From NCBI GenBank assembly GCA_002389675.1, contig DGQF01000005.1, forward strand, positions 1 to 49,796: a stretch of DNA of 49,796 bases. The letters run 5' to 3'. The position numbers were made by a program, and so were the translations under genes. The notes under the pieces are model-generated. The model was given only the letters and a program-made list of their open reading frames with translations. It had not been told where the DNA came from and did no database searches. Positions 24,133 to 32,437 of this stretch are shown here, piece after piece. This DNA is from Gammaproteobacteria bacterium UBA4421. GTDB lineage: Bacteria > Pseudomonadota > Gammaproteobacteria > Pseudomonadales > Azotimanducaceae. Each line of letters starts with the position of its first letter. Position 1 is the stretch's first letter.

Positions 24133-24696
24133 TTAAGGCACCAAGGTTTGGCAATGCCAATGGTCACCATCAAGCTGATAGCGCGTGCGATCATGGAGAC
24201 CATCTGGTTGATTAAGATCAAGTCGCTCCACAATAAATGGACGTAAATACAACCCTCTGGCATTGGTTGGTGCTGCAACCGGAGTGCCGAGATTGGCACC
24301 GTTGAGTTGTTGGTGCAGTTGCCCTCGCGATTCAATCACGCTGCTCTGCGGTGCAATCTGCTCATAAAACCAATCCATTTGTTTGGGCATATCCGGACGC
24401 AGCTGCCAGCTGGCGTGAACCTTTTGTGCGTCAATGGGTTCGCTTGTGACCTGCATTCTGTATTGCACTGCAATGCTGGGCCAATAAGTGTGGACGGCAA
24501 AGTCATGCTGCAAGTCGGCCCACTTTGGACTGGTGGCGTTGACAAAAATTGCCAGATGGCTGTCGACGTCACGCAAGACCAGCGTACGTAGTTGAGGTTT
24601 GCCGCGGTTGTCCACTGTTGCAACTGTGCACAGCGCAGCCATCGGGTCACCTGATGCACGGGTACGATCGCGTGAGAATAGACTTAACGGATTCAT
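24133..24696 (-). CDS. Pyridoxamine 5'-phosphate oxidase-like FMN-binding protein
   Basis: A 187-residue split-barrel flavoprotein of the PNPOx group. MAALCTVATVDNRGKPQLRTLVLRDVD (near residues 19-45) is the PdxH-like FMN-binding strand pair. The middle matches the Pyridox_oxase_2-like Alr4036 type. True PdxH is about 215 residues with a stronger C-terminal substrate motif, so pyridoxine oxidase activity is not assured. It converges with metR. The 52-bp gap contains an AAGGG/CCCTT hairpin without a T tract (about 24106-24120). Confidence 0.78.
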   Translation of the reverse strand: MNPLSLFSRDRTRASGDPMAALCTVATVDNRGKPQLRTLVLRDVDSHLAIFVNATSPKWADLQHDFAVHTYWPSIAVQYRMQVTSEPIDAQKVHASWQLRPDMPKQMDWFYEQIAPQSSVIESRGQLHQQLNGANLGTPVAAPTNARGLYLRPFIVERLDLNQPDGLHDRTRYQLDGDHWHCQTLVP

Positions 24697-24727
24697 GGGT
24701 TTGGCTCATATTCTGCCGCAGCAGGGG

Positions 24728-24913
24728 TTATTGGCCTGAATCCCCGTCGGATTGTGTGGTTTGCGCCTTTTCGGTAGGTGCATTACGCCGTCGAATTTCA
24801 GCGATATCCCGTTGGATTTCGCTCAAACGAAATAGGATGTCAGGCATTTGATCGCTAATGCGCCACAATAAATAAGCAATCGCCAGTAGTACAATAAATG
24901 AAAAGAAACCCAT
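24728..24913 (-). CDS. Small single-pass membrane protein
   Basis: A 61-residue protein: a hydrophobic N-terminal helix (about residues 3-18, FFSFIVLLAIAYLLW), an amphipathic or coiled-coil stretch with regularly spaced Ile/Leu (ILFRLSEIQRDIAEIRRR), and a polar tail. GGAG lies about 8 bases before ATG 24913, which supports translation. The family is not recognised; the form resembles small phage-shock or cell-division accessory proteins, but nothing more can be said. It is in the same direction as the PNPOx-like gene, 31 bp upstream of it. Confidence 0.55.
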   Translation of the reverse strand: MGFFSFIVLLAIAYLLWRISDQMPDILFRLSEIQRDIAEIRRRNAPTEKAQTTQSDGDSGQ

Positions 24914-25109
24914 TCACTTTTCTCCATTTAGAAATGATGTGCGCAATGATAACAAGGAAGGCCTCAGTCGAGCGACCCACTATACGTTTTGCGGACACTA
25001 AATTTTTGTTTGGATAGCTCCGCACCAGATACAACTTGGGTATATTCAAAAATTGTGGTTGCGCCGGCACGGCATGGCGATGACGCAACGTATTGAGATT
25101 GGTCTTGAA

Positions 25110-25625
25110 CTAGGCTGTTGAGTGTATCTTTGCAGGCGTCTGTAACTGAATAAATTCGGCGCAGTTCGGGGCTAAATTTATCCAGTCAAGGTCTGTTCCG
25201 AGCAGTACACTGCCGAAGGTGACCAGATTATCGGTCACGTGACGGTTGCTCAGGATGTTTGCGAGGTGGGTGAGCCCTGGGTTATGCGCGACGATGGCCA
25301 CATTTAAAATCTCGCTCGGCGTTGTTTGAAGGCAACTCATTAGCTCGTGAGCATTGGCTAAATATAGATTTGGGTCGTCAATCCCGGTTGCATTGAATCC
25401 TTTGACAACATAACTTGCAGAGCGTTTTGCCCGCGCAGCGGTGCTTATCCATACCCACTGAGCAGGCTGCGGATGCTGGCTGTACCAGATTTGCATAGAA
25501 AGTCCGTCTTTCTCTCCCCGGCCATTTAACAGGCGATCATAATCAGTTTGGCCCAGCATGCCCTCGGTGGATTTGCCGTGGCGGATGATCCATACATGTC
25601 TGTGGTGTTGGGGTATTAATCCCAC
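25110..25625 (-). CDS. SixA-like histidine phosphatase
   Basis: A 171-residue member of the histidine phosphatase superfamily. WIIRHGKSTE holds the phospho-accepting His and Arg (near residues 12-21), and VAIVAHNPGLTHLAN (near 108-122) holds the second catalytic His. Short proteins of this type include SixA, which dephosphorylates a phosphohistidine in signalling or phosphotransfer proteins; many others are of unknown substrate. GTG 25625 overlaps the end of the luciferase-like gene by 10 bases, so the two are probably coupled. Confidence 0.82.
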   Translation of the reverse strand: MGLIPQHHRHVWIIRHGKSTEGMLGQTDYDRLLNGRGEKDGLSMQIWYSQHPQPAQWVWISTAARAKRSASYVVKGFNATGIDDPNLYLANAHELMSCLQTTPSEILNVAIVAHNPGLTHLANILSNRHVTDNLVTFGSVLLGTDLDWINLAPNCAEFIQLQTPAKIHSTA

Positions 25626-26521
25626 AGATCAAAGAACTCCTGAATGGCTTGCATTTGTCCTCCGCTGACCGCGGAGGGCACAATAATTGGCGTTTTAACC
25701 CCGCAGTCAAACCATGCTTCAATGCCCTCGCGCACTTCGCTTGCCGTGCCCGACAGGGTGGTGTCTTCCAACCAGCGATCAGATAAACATTCCGGAACGC
25801 GATCAAAATCTTTCGCTGCTATTGCGGCCTCGACCTGATTCATTTCATCTTCGTAGCCCGCTTCTTTCCAGTAGTTGCGGTAATTGGGTAAAAAAGCGTA
25901 GCTCGTGAGTGTTTTTCGATTTACCGCCATTGCTGCGGCTTTATCGCTGTTGATGCAGGTGGGAATCATGTTGCCGATAAAGAACGTGTCATTGGAACGG
26001 GCATGACTGGACAGCGCATTTAACGAAGACGCCATGTGCGAGCGCGCGCCGTTGGCAAAAACCATGCCTTGGGCGATTTCTTCGGCAAGCTGGATCATTT
26101 TTTGGCGCAGGGTTGCCAGCACAATGGGAGGTAAATCGCCGACTCGCGGAACGCCCTGCAAGTCTTCGACAAATTGGCGCATGTCTGAAAGGGGTTTGCC
26201 TTGTTTAATTCCTAAGCGGTTCATGGCGGGTGCGTGACTAACGCCGACGCCGAAATTGAAGCGACCGTTAGAAATTTCGTGGATGAAGCCCGCGGTTTGG
26301 GCAAATTCAGTGATATTACGGGTATAAATTGGTGTGATGCTAGTGCCGATTTTGATGGTATCGGTTGCCATAGCAATGGCCGCACACAGGGATAGGCTGT
26401 CACCGAGACTTGGCCCATATATCCCGGGAAATCCTCGTTTTTCGATCTCCTGTGCCATTTCTATAGTCTTCAGTCGGCGTCCAGGGACGGCGGCGAGGCT
26501 CACGGCGGGAAGTTGGGTCAT
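25616..26521 (-). CDS. LLM-class flavin-dependent oxidoreductase
   Basis: A 301-residue luciferase-like (TIM-barrel) oxidoreductase. IKIGTSITPIYTRNITEFAQ near residues 58-77 and NGRFNFGVGVSH near 85-96 are typical of the bacterial LLM family, which uses FMN or F420. The C-terminus (ASEVREGIEAWFDCGVKTPII) is a normal family end. ATG 26521 follows AGGAG with about 7-base spacing. No F420-synthesis genes are visible, so FMN use is more likely. It leads a two-gene unit with the SixA-like phosphatase. Substrate unknown. Confidence 0.85.
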   Translation of the reverse strand: MTQLPAVSLAAVPGRRLKTIEMAQEIEKRGFPGIYGPSLGDSLSLCAAIAMATDTIKIGTSITPIYTRNITEFAQTAGFIHEISNGRFNFGVGVSHAPAMNRLGIKQGKPLSDMRQFVEDLQGVPRVGDLPPIVLATLRQKMIQLAEEIAQGMVFANGARSHMASSLNALSSHARSNDTFFIGNMIPTCINSDKAAAMAVNRKTLTSYAFLPNYRNYWKEAGYEDEMNQVEAAIAAKDFDRVPECLSDRWLEDTTLSGTASEVREGIEAWFDCGVKTPIIVPSAVSGGQMQAIQEFFDLWD

Positions 26522-26587
26522 CTGAACGCTCCTGCGAGATCAAAGGTTAGCGATTATACATTCAGTAGAGAAAAACCGCATTGCGAT

Positions 26588-26633
26588 TGCAGCGGATTGA
26601 GGATAAAAACCCGATGTCGGTGCAGCGGATTGA
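26588..26633. repeat. 13-bp direct repeat upstream of the LLM oxidoreductase
   Basis: TGCAGCGGATTGA occurs at 26588-26600 and again at 26621-26633. The starts are 33 bp apart, close to three helical turns. The pair lies in the 139-bp gap between the hisC stop and the LLM start, just upstream of the latter on the minus strand. Two identical half sites on one DNA face would suit a regulator, but the pair may also be chance. Confidence 0.4.
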
Positions 26634-26660
26634 TTGGCTTGAGAGCGTGTTCGCTGAGCG

Positions 26661-27746
26661 TCATTTAGGCAGTACAGCGACCAATGCGTCTATCAATCTA
26701 TCGTTTTGCTGCGCTGTACCAATGCTGATGCGGAGCTTGTTCTGAAGCCTTGGTGTGTCAAAAAAACGCACTAAAATCTGATGTTCTTTCAGGTAAAGAT
26801 ACAGCTCGCGGGCGCTCATGGGTGTTGATGATGGCATTGTCGCCAGTAGAAAATTAGCTTGGCTGTCGGGTGCCGTGAAGCCTAATTCTTGCAGACGCAT
26901 CATAAGTCGTTTCCGTTGCGTTCTGACGTCTGCCCAGGTTGATGCCGCATAGTCTTGATCCAATAGCGCGGCCGCACCGAGTTGCTGCGACAAATAATCG
27001 ATGTTGTAACTATCGCGTGTTTTTCTCAGAATTGGATCAATGAGCGCCGCTGGCCCGAGAAGATAACCTAGGCGTAATCCTGCCAGACTATACCCTTTGC
27101 TAAATGTCCTTAAGATCAGCACGTTATCGTGCTCTTTGATCAGTTGGGAACTGTTGTAATTCATCTTTGGTTCAACAAAATCAGCGTAGGCTTCGTCGAT
27201 CAGGAGCAGTCCGTCAAGTTGTCGCGCAAGCACTGAGAGTTGTTGTGTGCTGATGAGTTTGCCGCTCGGTGCGTGGGGGTTCACGATGCAGGTCAGGGCG
27301 GCGCCCGCAGAGTTCAGCGTCTCAGCTGTGCTGGCAGGCATCGCCCACTGGTCGTCTAACGGCACGCGAATTACCGGCGCATCATGAATCTGTGCCAATA
27401 CGGGATATAAAGAATAGCTAGGTTCAGCCATGCCAAAGGCCTGATCTTGCGCAATAAAGGTAGTGATCGCCAGGCGCAGCGCTTCGTCCCCGCCATGGGT
27501 CATGACAACATTGTCGCGAGCCAGAGCATGATGTTCTGCAACCGCATCGCGTAAATGATCTGCCGTGGGTTGAGGGTAGGTACGCAACTTTGCCGTATCT
27601 ACTGCTGCCAATGCAGCCTCGACCGCAGGGCTAGGTGGGTGAGGGTTTTCGTTGGTGTTGAGCTTGACGGTATTTTGGTCTTGTAGTTGCTCACCCGGAG
27701 AGTAGCCTTGCATTTCGGCTATGTTGGGTCTCGCGAAGCGTTTCAC
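26661..27746 (-). CDS. hisC: Histidinol-phosphate aminotransferase
   Basis: A 361-residue class I/II aminotransferase. VKLNTNENPHPPSP (near residues 27-40), THGGDEALRLAI, VNPHAPSG, LLIDEAYADFVE and the PLP-lysine motif RTFSKGYSLAGLRLGY (near 213-228) are all HisC hallmarks. The C-terminus with VRFFDTPRLQNKLRISIGT binds the phosphate. It converts imidazole-acetol phosphate and glutamate to histidinol phosphate. GTG 27746 overlaps the AI-2E-family stop (GTGA). It is not in a his operon here, so a role on related aromatic substrates cannot be excluded. Confidence 0.88.
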   Translation of the reverse strand: MKRFARPNIAEMQGYSPGEQLQDQNTVKLNTNENPHPPSPAVEAALAAVDTAKLRTYPQPTADHLRDAVAEHHALARDNVVMTHGGDEALRLAITTFIAQDQAFGMAEPSYSLYPVLAQIHDAPVIRVPLDDQWAMPASTAETLNSAGAALTCIVNPHAPSGKLISTQQLSVLARQLDGLLLIDEAYADFVEPKMNYNSSQLIKEHDNVLILRTFSKGYSLAGLRLGYLLGPAALIDPILRKTRDSYNIDYLSQQLGAAALLDQDYAASTWADVRTQRKRLMMRLQELGFTAPDSQANFLLATMPSSTPMSARELYLYLKEHQILVRFFDTPRLQNKLRISIGTAQQNDRLIDALVAVLPK

Positions 27747-28831
27747 ATGACATCCTTACCAGTTTGTGTCGGTGGCGATGAAATAGTTTCAGCTTGGGTT
27801 TGGGCTGGTCCCAGCAAATGCGCAATCCATTCGGTGTTTGGGTTTGCTTCAAAGGCGATTTTTGCCGTCATCGTGAGTGGCACTGAGAGCACCATGCCGA
27901 CGGGCCCTAAAACCCACCCCCAAAGGACAAGTGATAAAAAAACGATCAGAGTCGATAGGCCTAAGCCGCGACCCATAAATCTGGGTTCGATGGCATTGCC
28001 CATAATGACGTTGATGATCATAAAACCGGCAGCCACGCCGACTGCAGTGGCGGGGCTGATTTGTATCAACGCCAGCAGAACCGGCGGCACCGCCGCGATA
28101 ATGGAGCCAATAGTTGGCACATAGTTGAATAAAAAAGCCAAAAGCCCCCACAAGATGGGAAAGTCTACACCCAGTGCCCACAGCATTATGGTCACCAATA
28201 GTCCGGTGGCTGCGCTAGTTGTGGTTTTGATCGCAATGTACCGATTGACGTTCTCGGTAAATTTGCTGAAATATTGAAGATCTTTTTCAGGGTGACGCAG
28301 CACTTCCGCCAGTTTCTGAGGGAAACTCGCGGCTTCCGCTAGAATGAAAATGACGGTCAGCAAAATCAAAAAACTATTGCTGAGCATCGCGCCAATGTGC
28401 GAAAGAGCGGTCCCTGCCATGGCCAGTGCGGTGCTCGGTGAGAAGCTAGAAAAAACAGAAGCCAAGGGGTTAGGTATACCCAACTGGCGGGCGACGGGTT
28501 CCATCAGGGTGTTTATTTCTCCTTGAAATATCACCAATCTGGACTGGTAAAATGGGAGTTTTGCGCTAAACGCTGAGGTTGATTGCGCCACCATTGCCCC
28601 AAGCAGCACGATCATCAATATGATAAGTATCATGACGACAGGTAGCGCAAAACCTGCATGCAAGCCTTTTTTTTGCAGCCAAAACATCGGCGTGGCGGCG
28701 ATGATGGCGATGAAGGCGGACAGCAAAAAGGGTACCACGAGCGCTTGTGAAGATTTCAGTCCGGCGGCAACAATCACAATTGCAGCTAAGATGAAAAGGC
28801 TTCCGCCGCGAATTTTTAAGGGTTCTGACAT
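27743..28831 (-). CDS. AI-2E family transporter (PF01594-type membrane protein)
   Basis: A 362-residue polytopic membrane protein with hydrophobic segments near residues 11-30, 34-50, 65-85, 150-170, 205-225, 230-265 and 295-325. Conserved parts of the family are PFLLSAFIAIIAATP, the GLLAFLFNYVPTIGSIIAAVPPVLLAL region, and GNAIEPRFMGRGLGLSTLIVFLSLVLWGWVLGPVGMVLSVPL. The family name comes from TqsA, proposed to export autoinducer-2; others act in sodium/proton exchange, so the substrate is open. ATG 28831 is preferred because AGG lies 8 bases upstream; a GTG 9 bases earlier is possible. Confidence 0.85.
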   Translation of the reverse strand: MSEPLKIRGGSLFILAAIVIVAAGLKSSQALVVPFLLSAFIAIIAATPMFWLQKKGLHAGFALPVVMILIILMIVLLGAMVAQSTSAFSAKLPFYQSRLVIFQGEINTLMEPVARQLGIPNPLASVFSSFSPSTALAMAGTALSHIGAMLSNSFLILLTVIFILAEAASFPQKLAEVLRHPEKDLQYFSKFTENVNRYIAIKTTTSAATGLLVTIMLWALGVDFPILWGLLAFLFNYVPTIGSIIAAVPPVLLALIQISPATAVGVAAGFMIINVIMGNAIEPRFMGRGLGLSTLIVFLSLVLWGWVLGPVGMVLSVPLTMTAKIAFEANPNTEWIAHLLGPAQTQAETISSPPTQTGKDVM

Positions 28832-28961
28832 GGTGCACACCTGCTAAAATGGCCGCCTAAAAATTGATGCTGATCAGGTTAGGTTAAGCCCCTGTCCTTT
28901 GCTTAGGGTTCGAGTCGCTGCAAATAGGTCAGCGGAGATTCGCAAGGGTTCCATGGCCGGC

Positions 28962-30161
28962 CTAAGATGGATTGAGGTCCGGCACCGTGCAGGACACTTG
29001 TTCGCCAATGTATTCCTCTATGGCCGGCAAGTTAAAGGCGTCGTCCTCTGAAACAAAACTAATGGCTATTCCGGTTGCGCCTGCTCTTCCTGTACGACCG
29101 ATGCGGTGGACATAATCTTCAGCCTCTTCGGGGAGGCTGTAGTTGATGACGTGAGAGATGCCATCAACGTGTATGCCGCGACCGGCGACGTCTGTGGCAA
29201 CTAAAATGCGAAGGTCGCCGTCTTTGAAGCGGTTGAGTGTCGCCAGTCGTTTGCGCTGTGGAACGTCCCCGGCAAGTCCCTCGCAGGTGATGTTTTTGCC
29301 CTGTAAAAATTTGACCAAGCGATGGGTTTGGTCTCTGCGGTTGGCAAAGATAATCGCCCTCTCCAGCGCGGGGTTCTCGCATAGATTCAACAACGTCGCT
29401 TCTTTTTGATCTTGACCAATCATCCAAAAGCGTTGGTCCACGGTATCCGTCGCGACGCTGTCTGGCTCGATGACAACATGCTCAGGATCTATGGTCCAAG
29501 AATCCGCCAGGCGCATGACACTGTCGTTGAAGGTGGCGGAAAAAAATAACGTTTGGCGTCTGCGTTTATGGGGTGTTTGGTAGACGATACGACGCACGTC
29601 GGGGATAAAACCCATATCGAGCATGCGGTCTGCTTCGTCAATCACGAGCACTTCAACTTTGCTCAGTGAAATTTTGTTGCGCTCGAGGAAGTCGATCAGA
29701 CGCCCGGGGGTCGCAACCAAAAGATCGACGGGTTTTTTATCTAGCTTTTCTAATTGTTTGTTGAAGTCCATACCGCCAACAACGCAGACTGTCCGCTGCC
29801 CCATGTATTTAGACAACCCTTTAGCATCGCCCTCGATTTGCAGGGCAAGTTCTCTGGTGGGGGCGAGGATCAATGCTCTGGGGTGTCCTTTGGTCGCGCT
29901 ATCTTGTAACGGCGTTTCCCAAAAGCGTGTTAACACAGCGATCAGGAAGGCCGCCGTTTTTCCCGTGCCGGTTTGAGCTTGCCCGGTGACGTCATAGTCC
30001 GACAGGGCATACGGGAGCGTTTTGCTTTGAATGGGTGTGCAGTATTCGTAGCCCAACGCAGCGATGCCCTGCATCAGCGGTAGGGGTAGCGCAAAGTCGT
30101 GAAAGCGGTCTTTATCCGCGACTTCTGGGATGTGAAATTCGTCTAGCGTCCAATCAGACAT
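28962..30161 (-). CDS. rhlB: DEAD-box RNA helicase, RhlB-like
   Basis: A 399-residue helicase core: Q motif YEYCTPIQ, AQTGTGKT (motif I), APTRELALQI (Ia), VATPGRLIDF, DEADRMLD (II), FSATF (III), IIFANRR, VATDVAGRGIHV (V) and HRIGRTGRAG (VI). The end DDAFNLPAIEEYIG closely resembles the E. coli RhlB end of the core, the RNA-degradosome helicase. The Arg-rich tail seen in many RhlB proteins is absent; the protein ends soon after the core. ATG 30161 has GAAGG just upstream; a TTG at 30185 is less likely. It overlaps the 3' flank of the aspartate aminotransferase gene and is likely in the same operon. Confidence 0.88.
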   Translation of the reverse strand: MSDWTLDEFHIPEVADKDRFHDFALPLPLMQGIAALGYEYCTPIQSKTLPYALSDYDVTGQAQTGTGKTAAFLIAVLTRFWETPLQDSATKGHPRALILAPTRELALQIEGDAKGLSKYMGQRTVCVVGGMDFNKQLEKLDKKPVDLLVATPGRLIDFLERNKISLSKVEVLVIDEADRMLDMGFIPDVRRIVYQTPHKRRRQTLFFSATFNDSVMRLADSWTIDPEHVVIEPDSVATDTVDQRFWMIGQDQKEATLLNLCENPALERAIIFANRRDQTHRLVKFLQGKNITCEGLAGDVPQRKRLATLNRFKDGDLRILVATDVAGRGIHVDGISHVINYSLPEEAEDYVHRIGRTGRAGATGIAISFVSEDDAFNLPAIEEYIGEQVSCTVPDLNPS

Positions 30162-30168
30162 ATAACCT

Positions 30169-31455
30169 TCAGTGTCGGGTTTCAATTAGTTTGCGCGAGC
30201 TCGCCAGTTTCACACATAGCGTCAAGATTTGCATCGCTGATTGCAGTTCGTCTAATGTTGCGAAAGAAGGCGCAATGCGCACATTGCGGTCCTTTGGGTC
30301 CTTGCCGTAGGGAAAGGTGGCTCCTGCAGGGGTCAGCGTCAGTCCTGCGCTGTGCGCCATCGCAACAACGTCTGCCGCCAGTCCTGGTAAAAGATCCAAC
30401 GAAACAAAGTAGCCGCCTTTGGGTGTGCTCCATTGGGCGATACCGAGACCACCGAGCGCTTGCTCGAGGTGTTTCTCTACCAATGAAAATTTAGGTTTGA
30501 GTAAATCGGCGTGAGCCTGCATGTGCGACTGGATGCGGCCGCTTAAAAAACGGCTGTGTTTTAGTTGATTAACCTTGTCCGCACCGATCATCATAAACCC
30601 CAAAGCTGTTTCCAAGCTGCTCAGCACTTGCTCGCCTGAAGCGACAAAAGCGATACCCCCACCGGCAAATGTAATCTTCGAGGTGCTTGCGAACTGCACG
30701 ACGTGATTGGCGGTACCGGCGCTTTGCGCAGCAGCAAAAATAGATTTCATGTGCTCGTTGGGAGTTTCCAAGTGATGCACAGAATAAGCGTTGTCCGCCA
30801 GCACCAAAAAATCTCGCGCGGCGGCTTTGGCAGGTAGCTCGACAAGGGCATCGATTGTTTCTGGGCTGTAAGTGCATCCGGTTGGATTAGAATACTGGGG
30901 AACGCACCAAATGCCTTTAATGCTGGAGTCTGTTTTTATCAGCTCCAGTGCATGCTTCATGTCGGGCCCGTTTTCACCGATGTCTATATTGACCATTTCA
31001 ACACCCAAAGATTCGGTGAGCGCAAAATGGCGATCGTAGCCCGGCACAGGCGTTAGAATTTTGGGTGGTTGTGCATCCGACCATTTGCGGTTGTCACCCC
31101 ATAGTCCGGCTTTCAGGGCTGTCGACATGACTAGGTGCATTAAAAATAGGCTTGAATTTCCGCCGGCAATAATATTTTCAGCGGGAGCGTCCATTAACTG
31201 CGCACCCAGTTCACGTGCTTCTTTAATGCCGCGAAGATCACCGTAATTTCTGACATCGGTGCCACTTGCGGTGATGTATTGGTCCTTAATTACGGACTCT
31301 AGCCCGTTTGACAGTGCCAGTTGATCACTGGCGGGTTTGCCTCGACTTAGATTTAAAGTCAGCTTGTGGTGTTGCGTATGGTCGAATTCTTCGCGCAGCT
31401 GTGTTTCAAGTGCAACTAATTCCTCGAGCGTGTATTCGACGAATTTCTTTTTCAT
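30169..31455 (-). CDS. Aminotransferase, type Ic aspartate aminotransferase-like (MocR-like fold)
   Basis: A 428-residue PLP aminotransferase. LNLSRGKPASDQLALS near residues 33-48, AGGNSSLFLMH, YDRHFALTESLGVEMV, VPQYSNPTGCTYS, LADNAYSVHHL, and the PLP lysine in FASTSKITFAGGGIAFV fit the group (PF12897-like) that includes the actinobacterial type Ic aspartate aminotransferase. Expected activity is aspartate plus 2-oxoglutarate to oxaloacetate plus glutamate, though alanine use is also possible. Its ATG overlaps the argC stop (ATGA), so it is translationally coupled to argC. Confidence 0.85.
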   Translation of the reverse strand: MKKKFVEYTLEELVALETQLREEFDHTQHHKLTLNLSRGKPASDQLALSNGLESVIKDQYITASGTDVRNYGDLRGIKEARELGAQLMDAPAENIIAGGNSSLFLMHLVMSTALKAGLWGDNRKWSDAQPPKILTPVPGYDRHFALTESLGVEMVNIDIGENGPDMKHALELIKTDSSIKGIWCVPQYSNPTGCTYSPETIDALVELPAKAAARDFLVLADNAYSVHHLETPNEHMKSIFAAAQSAGTANHVVQFASTSKITFAGGGIAFVASGEQVLSSLETALGFMMIGADKVNQLKHSRFLSGRIQSHMQAHADLLKPKFSLVEKHLEQALGGLGIAQWSTPKGGYFVSLDLLPGLAADVVAMAHSAGLTLTPAGATFPYGKDPKDRNVRIAPSFATLDELQSAMQILTLCVKLASSRKLIETRH

Positions 31456-32393
31456 AGTCCGGTGGTCTCTTTGATGCCGAGCATGATGTTCAAATTTTGC
31501 ACGGCGGCGCCTGCAGCGCCCTTACCGAGATTGTCGTAGCGTGCGGTCAGCATAACCTGATCGGCATTGCCAAATATCATTAACTGCATTTGATTTGAAT
31601 CATTAACGGCTGTTGGTGTTAGACAGCCTTCGTTGAGCATGGCTTGGCTGTCAAGGTCGAACAATTCTATGAAAGGTTCATCTGCGTATCGTTCTGCATA
31701 GACGCTATGGATGTCACTTAGCCCAGCGCCTTTTAGTTCGGACCTGATGAACAGCGGTACGTACACCATCATGCCTTTGTAGAAGTTGGCAACCATAGGT
31801 GAAAATAGTGGCTGAGTGGCCGTCTTACTATAAGTCCACATTTCAGCGACATGTTTATGCTGCAACGCCAGTGCATAGGTTTGACTGTTAAAGGTGTCTT
31901 TTTCACCTTCATCAAAGGCGTCAAATCGTTCGATCATTTGTCGACCGCCGCCGGAGTAACCTGATACGGCATGTGTCCGCAAAGCGGTATGTGCATCGAG
32001 CAAGCCGGCGTCGATAAGGGGGCGAACAAGCAGGGTAAATCCCTGCGGATAACAGCCTGGATTGCTAACAAACTGCGCGCCAGCGATATGGGAGCGTTGC
32101 TCAGGACTGAGTTCTGGAAGACCGTAAGTCCACTGTGGATGCGTTCGGTGCGCCGTGCTGGCATCCAATATACGTGTCCGCCCGGCGGCGAGCAAAACAG
32201 ATTCCTGTGCGGCTTCGTCAGGCAAGCACAATATGGCGAGATCTGCTTCTTGCAGATGCTCTTGTCTTGTTTGAGTATTTTTTCGTTCGTGTTCAGCAAT
32301 GCTGATTAGGCTGATATCCTCGCGAGCGGCCAAGCGTCCTGATAGTTCAAGACCGGTGGTTCCTGCTTGTCCGTCAATAAAAATGCGTGTCAT
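31452..32393 (-). CDS. argC: N-acetyl-gamma-glutamyl-phosphate reductase, type 2
   Basis: A 313-residue reductase of arginine synthesis that converts N-acetylglutamyl-phosphate to the semialdehyde with NADPH. IFIDGQAGTTGLELSGRL (near residues 4-21) and ADLAILCLPDEAA are the dinucleotide-binding part, and SNPGCYPQGF carries the catalytic Cys. KDTFNSQTYALALQHKHVAEM matches the catalytic-His region. The length and N-terminal pattern fit the shorter type 2 ArgC, not the type 1 enzyme of E. coli. ATG 32393 is preferred; an in-frame TTG at 32420 is also open. No other arg genes are in view. Confidence 0.88.
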   Translation of the reverse strand: MTRIFIDGQAGTTGLELSGRLAAREDISLISIAEHERKNTQTRQEHLQEADLAILCLPDEAAQESVLLAAGRTRILDASTAHRTHPQWTYGLPELSPEQRSHIAGAQFVSNPGCYPQGFTLLVRPLIDAGLLDAHTALRTHAVSGYSGGGRQMIERFDAFDEGEKDTFNSQTYALALQHKHVAEMWTYSKTATQPLFSPMVANFYKGMMVYVPLFIRSELKGAGLSDIHSVYAERYADEPFIELFDLDSQAMLNEGCLTPTAVNDSNQMQLMIFGNADQVMLTARYDNLGKGAAGAAVQNLNIMLGIKETTGL

Positions 32394-32437
32394 GTCTGCT
32401 TCAAGTGGGTGTCTGAGCAACGCGGCAGTTTACGATG

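Noticed and set aside
24855..25088. 77-codon minus-strand open frame between SixA-like and small membrane protein genes
   Set aside because: Overlaps the small membrane protein in another frame and has no ribosome site or recognisable pattern.
28907..28916. GGTTCGAGTC, like a tRNA T-arm
   Set aside because: The flanks do not form an acceptor stem or an anticodon arm at the right distance.
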